19,112 bases of DNA from SVTX01 sp964629615 (GTDB lineage Bacteria; Bacillota; Clostridia; Oscillospirales; CAG-272). The position numbers were made by a program, and so were the translations under genes. Below, piece by piece: positions 15,284 through 19,112 of the stretch (position 1 is the first letter of the stretch; every line of letters starts with the position of its first letter). The notes under the pieces are model-generated. The model was not told where the DNA came from. It saw only the letters and a program-made list of their open reading frames with translations, and searched no databases. The stretch is from positions 1-19,112 of the forward strand of contig CAZVUD010000030.1 in NCBI GenBank assembly GCA_964629615.1. Reading direction: 5' to 3'.

Positions 15284-15772
15284 ATGAAGAGCAGTAAGGA
15301 AACGAAAAACATTGCTTCCACCGTCCGCACGCTCATTTCTCCGCTTGCGCAGGAGATGGGATATCAGCTGTGGGATGTAGAGTTCGTTAAAGAGGGCGCG
15401 GACAAATATCTCCGCATAACCATTGATAACGATGAGGGCATAACGATAGAGGACTGTGAGAGATTTCATCGCGGAATAGATCCTCTGCTTGATGAGGCAG
15501 ACCCCATCGAGGAGGCTTACATACTTGAGGTGTCATCTCCCGGTATCGAGCGTGAGCTTAAATATGACGAGCATATCGAGGCATCTGTCGGGCTGGATGT
15601 TGAGGTAAGGCTCTTTGCACCTCTGTGTGCAGGAGGCGCAAAGCAGTTTCGCGGAATACTCATAGGTCTTGACGATGACGGAAATGTCGAGGTCGAGATC
15701 TCGGGCGAAACAGTAACATTTCCGAGAGAAAAGATCGCAAAGATACAGACAGTGTATGACTTTGGCGACTGA
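15284..15772 (+). CDS. rimP: Ribosome maturation factor RimP
   Basis: RimP assists late assembly of the 30S subunit. The 162-residue length is normal. The N-terminal domain shows G-Y-Q-L-W-D-V-E-F-V and Y-L-R-I-T-I-D. The family signature L-E-V-S-S-P-G-I-E-R-E-L is at 85-96, and an Sm-like C-terminal domain follows. AAGAGGT precedes the ATG. It is first in the conserved rimP-nusA-ylxR-ylxQ-infB operon. Confidence 0.96.
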   Translation: MKSSKETKNIASTVRTLISPLAQEMGYQLWDVEFVKEGADKYLRITIDNDEGITIEDCERFHRGIDPLLDEADPIEEAYILEVSSPGIERELKYDEHIEASVGLDVEVRLFAPLCAGGAKQFRGILIGLDDDGNVEVEISGETVTFPREKIAKIQTVYDFGD

Positions 15773-15826
15773 TCACCAGATTTTTAAGGTAGCTTGATTT
15801 GAATAATTGCTTGAAAGGATAATAAA

Positions 15827-16882
15827 ATGAACGCAGAATTTTTCACTGCCCTGGAGCTTCTTGAAAAGGAGAAGGGCATACCCCAGGATTATATGATCGA
15901 AAAGATCGAGGCGGCGCTTATATCCGCCTATAAGAAGGAGTACGGAAACAACACGAACGTAAGAGTGCATATAGATGCGCAGAAGAAGGACGTTCGTCTT
16001 TACCAGCAAAGAGAGATCGTTGAGGTGGTAGAGGATCCCCTTACTCAGGTATCTCTTGAAACAGCAATGGCTAAGAGCAAGAGAAACAAGATCGGTATGA
16101 TATTTGAAACAGAGGTCAAGACAAAGGACTTCCGCAGACTCAGCGCAGGCGCGGCAAAGTCTGTTATCATACAGGGAATACGTGAGGGCGAGCACAGAGC
16201 CATGCAGGAGGCTTATGAGCAGAAGCGCGGCGAGATAATCACCGCAACAGTGCTTAAGGTCGATAATGTAACAGGAAACATAGTTGTGGATACGGGCACG
16301 GGCAGAGCGGTTCTGCTTGCAAATGAGCAGATCCCCGGTGAGATCTATTCCGTAGATGATAAGATCAAGGTGTTCGTGCAGGAAGTAAACAAGGAATTCA
16401 AGGGCCCCATCGTAACTCTCTCCAGAGTTCATCCCGGACTTGTAAGACGTATGTTCGAGCTTGAGGTCCCTGAGATATCGGACGGTATAATCCTTATCAA
16501 GGGAGTGTCCAGAGAAGCGGGATCGAGAAGCAAGATCGCTGTTTATTCAAGAGATGAGGGCGTTGATGCGGTTGGCGCATGCATCGGTAATCACGGAATG
16601 AGAATAGAGAGCATAGTAAACGAGCTCGGCGGCGAGAAGATAGATATAGTTAAGTACAGCGAGTCACCCGAGGAGTATGTTCGCTCCGCGCTTGCTCCCG
16701 CCACAGTCATCTCGGCTGAAATGATGGGCGAGAGATTTTGCAGAGTTACGGTCGCTCCCGAACAGCTCTCTCTTGCAATAGGCAAGGAGGGTCAGAACGT
16801 TCGTCTTGCGGCAAGACTTACCGGCGTTAAGATAGACATCGTTGCAGAGGGAACGGAAAAGCCGTTGCCTGAGGATATCTGA
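15827..16882 (+). CDS. nusA: Transcription termination/antitermination factor NusA
   Basis: NusA binds RNA polymerase and nascent RNA and modulates pausing, termination and antitermination. The 351-residue product is the short Firmicute form without the C-terminal acidic repeats of enteric NusA. It has the N-terminal polymerase-binding domain (1-125), an S1 domain (about 134-200), KH1 with G-N-H-G (254-257), and KH2 with G-K-E-G-Q-N (319-324) ending in L-T-G-V-K-I-D-I. AAAGGAT lies upstream of the ATG. The gene follows rimP by 54 bases and is 2 bases from ylxR. Confidence 0.97.
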   Translation: MNAEFFTALELLEKEKGIPQDYMIEKIEAALISAYKKEYGNNTNVRVHIDAQKKDVRLYQQREIVEVVEDPLTQVSLETAMAKSKRNKIGMIFETEVKTKDFRRLSAGAAKSVIIQGIREGEHRAMQEAYEQKRGEIITATVLKVDNVTGNIVVDTGTGRAVLLANEQIPGEIYSVDDKIKVFVQEVNKEFKGPIVTLSRVHPGLVRRMFELEVPEISDGIILIKGVSREAGSRSKIAVYSRDEGVDAVGACIGNHGMRIESIVNELGGEKIDIVKYSESPEEYVRSALAPATVISAEMMGERFCRVTVAPEQLSLAIGKEGQNVRLAARLTGVKIDIVAEGTEKPLPEDI

Positions 16883-16884
16883 TC

Positions 16885-17160
16885 ATGCAAAAAGCAAAAA
16901 AGATCCCTGTGCGTCAGTGCCTCGGTTGCTCTGCGCATAAGGAAAAGCGTGAGCTCATACGTGTTGTCAGAACACCTGAGGGTGATATATCCCTTGACCT
17001 TGTCGGAAAGATGTCGGGTAGGGGAGCATATATTTGCAGAAATGTTCAGTGTCTTAAGAAGGCGAGAAAGACAGGACGCATAGAGTCGGCGCTTGAGTGT
17101 AAGATATCCGATGATATATATGATAAGATGGCGCTTGAGATAGAGGAGAGTAATGCCTGA
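16885..17160 (+). CDS. ylxR: YlxR/RnpM (DUF448) RNA-binding protein
   Basis: A 91-residue basic protein with the YlxR signature P-V-R-Q-C-L-G-C (8-15), then E-L-I-R-V-V-R and G-R-G-A-Y-I-C (44-50). In Bacillus this protein (RnpM) has been linked to RNase P activity. It begins 2 bases after nusA, with GAGGAT as ribosome binding site inside the nusA end, and its end overlaps ylxQ by 8 bases, so translation is coupled. Confidence 0.94.
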   Translation: MQKAKKIPVRQCLGCSAHKEKRELIRVVRTPEGDISLDLVGKMSGRGAYICRNVQCLKKARKTGRIESALECKISDDIYDKMALEIEESNA

Positions 17161-17491
17161 TATGCAAGAGATACAGCTGCTCCGCATGATAGGCATTGCA
17201 AAAAAGGCAGGATCTCTCATCGTGGGATACCCCCAGATATATGAGTATATCAAAAAGGGAAAGAATACCGCAAGGGAAGAATTTCTGGTAATAGAAGCGC
17301 AGGATACATCGGATAATACTCATAAGAAAATATGCAATAAATGCGAGTTCTATAATATCGCGACCGTACGTATTAACAGCACGTGCATCGAGTTGGGTGC
17401 GGCTCTCGGAAAGAGTGCCGTGTCTTGCGTGGCTGTGAAGGGCAAGGATATGTGTTGCGCGGTCTTAAGTAAATTGCCCAAAAACGACTAA
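17153..17491 (+). CDS. ylxQ: YlxQ-like L7Ae/L30e family protein
   Basis: A 112-residue protein with the L7Ae/L30e fold pattern: L-L-R-M-I-G-I-A-K-K-A-G-S-L-I-V-G near the start (9-25) and E-L-G-A-A-L-G-K at about 80-87. Family members bind kink-turn RNA or ribosomes; the exact role in Firmicutes is unclear. GAGGAG precedes the ATG at 17153. A second in-frame ATG at 17162 is less well spaced. Six cysteines (61, 64, 78, 91, 100, 101) are more than I would expect for this family. Confidence 0.88.
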   Translation: MPDMQEIQLLRMIGIAKKAGSLIVGYPQIYEYIKKGKNTAREEFLVIEAQDTSDNTHKKICNKCEFYNIATVRINSTCIELGAALGKSAVSCVAVKGKDMCCAVLSKLPKND

Positions 17492-17498
17492 ACCATTT

Positions 17499-17522
17499 TT
17501 TGCGGCGTGAAAATGCCGCAAA
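17499..17522 (+). promoter_or_regulatory. Hairpin in the ylxQ-infB gap
   Basis: A perfect 8-bp stem (TTTGCGGC / GCCGCAAA) with an 8-nt loop lies between ylxQ and infB. No T-tract follows, so it is not a standard terminator. It could be a processing or stability element ahead of infB. Confidence 0.45.
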
Positions 17523-17552
17523 GATCAGAGGAAAGGACGGCTCATAATTTTT

Positions 17553-19112
17553 ATGGCAATAAAACCCCAAATCAAAGCATCTCAGCTTGCAAAGGATCTT
17601 GAATTGAAGAGCAAGGACATAACTGATATCATGTCCGAGAAGGGTATGGAGGTAAAGGCTTCAAAGGCACTTGAGCCCCATGAATTCGACGTTATATTCA
17701 ATACCGTTACAGCAAATCATCAGATAGAGGGCATTGATGACTATATAGACGGAATAACCTATATTCCCTCAAAGCTTAAGGAGAAGAGCGCGTCGGAGAG
17801 CGGAAAGGATCTTAAGGCTAAGGCATCGGCATCAAAGGATAATGAGGCTGCAAGGAAGGCGGAAAATTCTTCGGCGGCTGAGGTGAAGACGGCTGTTAAG
17901 GCTGAAGTAAAGCCCGAGGCAAAGCCTGAGGTGAAGACTGAAGCTAAGGCAGAGGTCAAGACAGAGGCAAAGCCTGAGGCGAAGGCTGAAGCCAAGGCAG
18001 AGGTCAAGCCCGAGGAGAAGCCTATTCGCAGAGATGATGCAAGACAGGCAAACACGGTAGACCGTGCGGCAGCCATCGCACGCGCGCTTGAGCTTGAAAA
18101 GAAGGCTCAGATGAAGGCTACCGAAAACAGAAAGAATCAGAATCAGGCTCAAAGACAGGGCGACAGAGCACAAAGACCGCAGAACGGCGCACAGCAGAAG
18201 ACTGAAAGACCTGCTACTTCCGATCAGAGACCGCAGAGAGCGGCGGTATCGGATAACAGAACCGACAGATTTAGCAAGGCTCCGAGCTTTGAAAAGCCGC
18301 AAAGACCCGAAAGACGCGACGACAGGAGAGCACAGGGACAGAAGCCGCAGTTCAACCGCGCAAATCAGGGCATGGATAAGGAGGATTACATTCCTTCTGC
18401 ACCCAAGGAGAAGTTCCAGCCCCAGCCTATCGTGAGAGGTCAGACTCCCAAGGGCGGCGACGGCACGCAGAAGAAGGGTGCTACTCATATAGTTGATATG
18501 AGGACCAGCTCTGTGGATCTTTCAAAGTACGACGAAAAATTTGATAATTTCGTTTCCGAAAACGAGAGAGATCTCAGAAACGGAAACAATCAGAAGCTCA
18601 AAAAGCAGCAGAATCAGAACAGACCCGAGAACTTCAAGCAGAAGAATGCAAAGAAGGGCGCTCAGAGCAAGCAGGCTCCCGTGAAGAAGCAGCCCTTGCA
18701 TGTCGAGATCCCCGAGGAGATCACGGTAAGCGAGTTTGCGGCAATGCTCAAGGTAACGGTCGCAGAGGTGATAAAGCGCCTCATGCTTCTCGGAATGATG
18801 GTAACTGCAAACCAGAGCATAGATTATGACACGGCATCCCTCATTGCAGAGGAGCTTGGAGCGGTTCCCTCAAAGCAGGTGGTAGTGACCATCGAGGAGA
18901 AGCTCTTTGAGGATGATAACGACGCCGAGGAAGACCTTAAGGTGCGCGCTCCCGTAGTTTGCGTTATGGGACACGTTGACCACGGTAAGACATCCTTGCT
19001 TGATGCTATAAGACATACCAATGTAACGCGCGGAGAAGCCGGCGGTATCACACAGCATATCGGTGCTTACAGAGTCAAGATAAACGGCGAGGATATAACA
19101 TTCCTTGACACA
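17553..19112 (+). CDS. infB: Translation initiation factor IF-2 (3' end outside window)
   Basis: IF-2 is the GTPase that places initiator fMet-tRNA on the 30S subunit and promotes subunit joining. The 520 visible codons have no stop and run off the window. Domains in order: a first IF2_N-type module (about 1-52), a long low-complexity linker, a second IF2_N module (about 383-437), and the start of the GTPase domain with P-loop GHVDHGKT at 473-480 and switch I G-G-I-T-Q-H-I-G. The linker has a lysine/glutamate repeat at about 110-156, then Arg/Gln/Asn-rich sequence to about 380. The ATG at 17553 is the only sensible start; AGGAAAGGA lies about 15 bases upstream, a rather long spacing. Confidence 0.96.
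   Translation, partial: MAIKPQIKASQLAKDLELKSKDITDIMSEKGMEVKASKALEPHEFDVIFNTVTANHQIEGIDDYIDGITYIPSKLKEKSASESGKDLKAKASASKDNEAARKAENSSAAEVKTAVKAEVKPEAKPEVKTEAKAEVKTEAKPEAKAEAKAEVKPEEKPIRRDDARQANTVDRAAAIARALELEKKAQMKATENRKNQNQAQRQGDRAQRPQNGAQQKTERPATSDQRPQRAAVSDNRTDRFSKAPSFEKPQRPERRDDRRAQGQKPQFNRANQGMDKEDYIPSAPKEKFQPQPIVRGQTPKGGDGTQKKGATHIVDMRTSSVDLSKYDEKFDNFVSENERDLRNGNNQKLKKQQNQNRPENFKQKNAKKGAQSKQAPVKKQPLHVEIPEEITVSEFAAMLKVTVAEVIKRLMLLGMMVTANQSIDYDTASLIAEELGAVPSKQVVVTIEEKLFEDDNDAEEDLKVRAPVVCVMGHVDHGKTSLLDAIRHTNVTRGEAGGITQHIGAYRVKINGEDITFLDT
17880..18020 (+). repeat. Degenerate 12-bp repeat encoding K-x-E-x in IF-2
   Basis: About a dozen units of a four-residue pattern (Lys, Ala/Pro/Thr, Glu, Ala/Val) encoded by near-identical 12-base units. 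It lies in the disordered linker of IF-2, so it is likely to vary in copy number between strains. Confidence 0.8.

Noticed and set aside
17832..18488. 218-codon open frame on the minus strand opposite infB
   Set aside because: The Leu/Ser/Arg-rich product is simply the complement of the IF-2 repeat linker.

Overview
The window looks like a chromosomal segment from a low-to-mid GC Firmicute of class Clostridia, probably a gut Oscillospiraceae/Ruminococcaceae-type organism. This rests on three things: the rimP-nusA-ylxR-ylxQ-infB and yybS-gdpP-rplI-dnaB gene orders, AGGAGG-type ribosome binding sites, and heavy use of ATA isoleucine codons in the core genes. No species can be named from the sequence alone.

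Left edge (1-1050): the C-terminal end of a large serine recombinase, cut by the window start, is followed by a rho-independent terminator. About 500 bases without a gene come next. They hold a perfect 20-bp inverted repeat, a tRNA T-arm-like string, a degenerate tandem duplication of about 94 bp and a 30-bp repeat unit. This looks like the end of an integrated mobile element abutting the chromosome.

Metal module (1051-4315): on the minus strand, a small stand-alone heavy-metal-associated (HMA) domain protein precedes a Zn/Cd/Pb-class P1B ATPase that lacks its own N-terminal metal-binding domain. A divergent plus-strand gene encodes an unusual regulator with an N-terminal ArsR/SmtB-type winged helix fused to a C-terminal AraC-type DNA-binding domain. 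Good sigma-A promoters face outward from the intergenic region, and a palindrome sits almost exactly midway between them. This is the least ordinary part of the window and reads as a self-contained metal-sensing and efflux unit.

Housekeeping minus-strand run (4364-13749): yybS-like, gdpP, rplI, dnaB, tilS, hpt and ftsH lie head to tail with short gaps behind a strong promoter at 13810-13838. They cover c-di-AMP turnover, ribosomal protein bL9, replicative helicase, tRNA-Ile lysidinylation, purine salvage and membrane proteolysis. A bidirectional terminator at 4322-4347 is shared by ftsH and the regulator gene.

Right side (13959-19112): a plus-strand Ca2+/Na+-type (CaCA) antiporter has its own consensus promoter. 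It is followed by the translation/transcription operon rimP-nusA-ylxR-ylxQ-infB behind another strong promoter and a leader hairpin. infB (IF-2) runs off the right end of the window.
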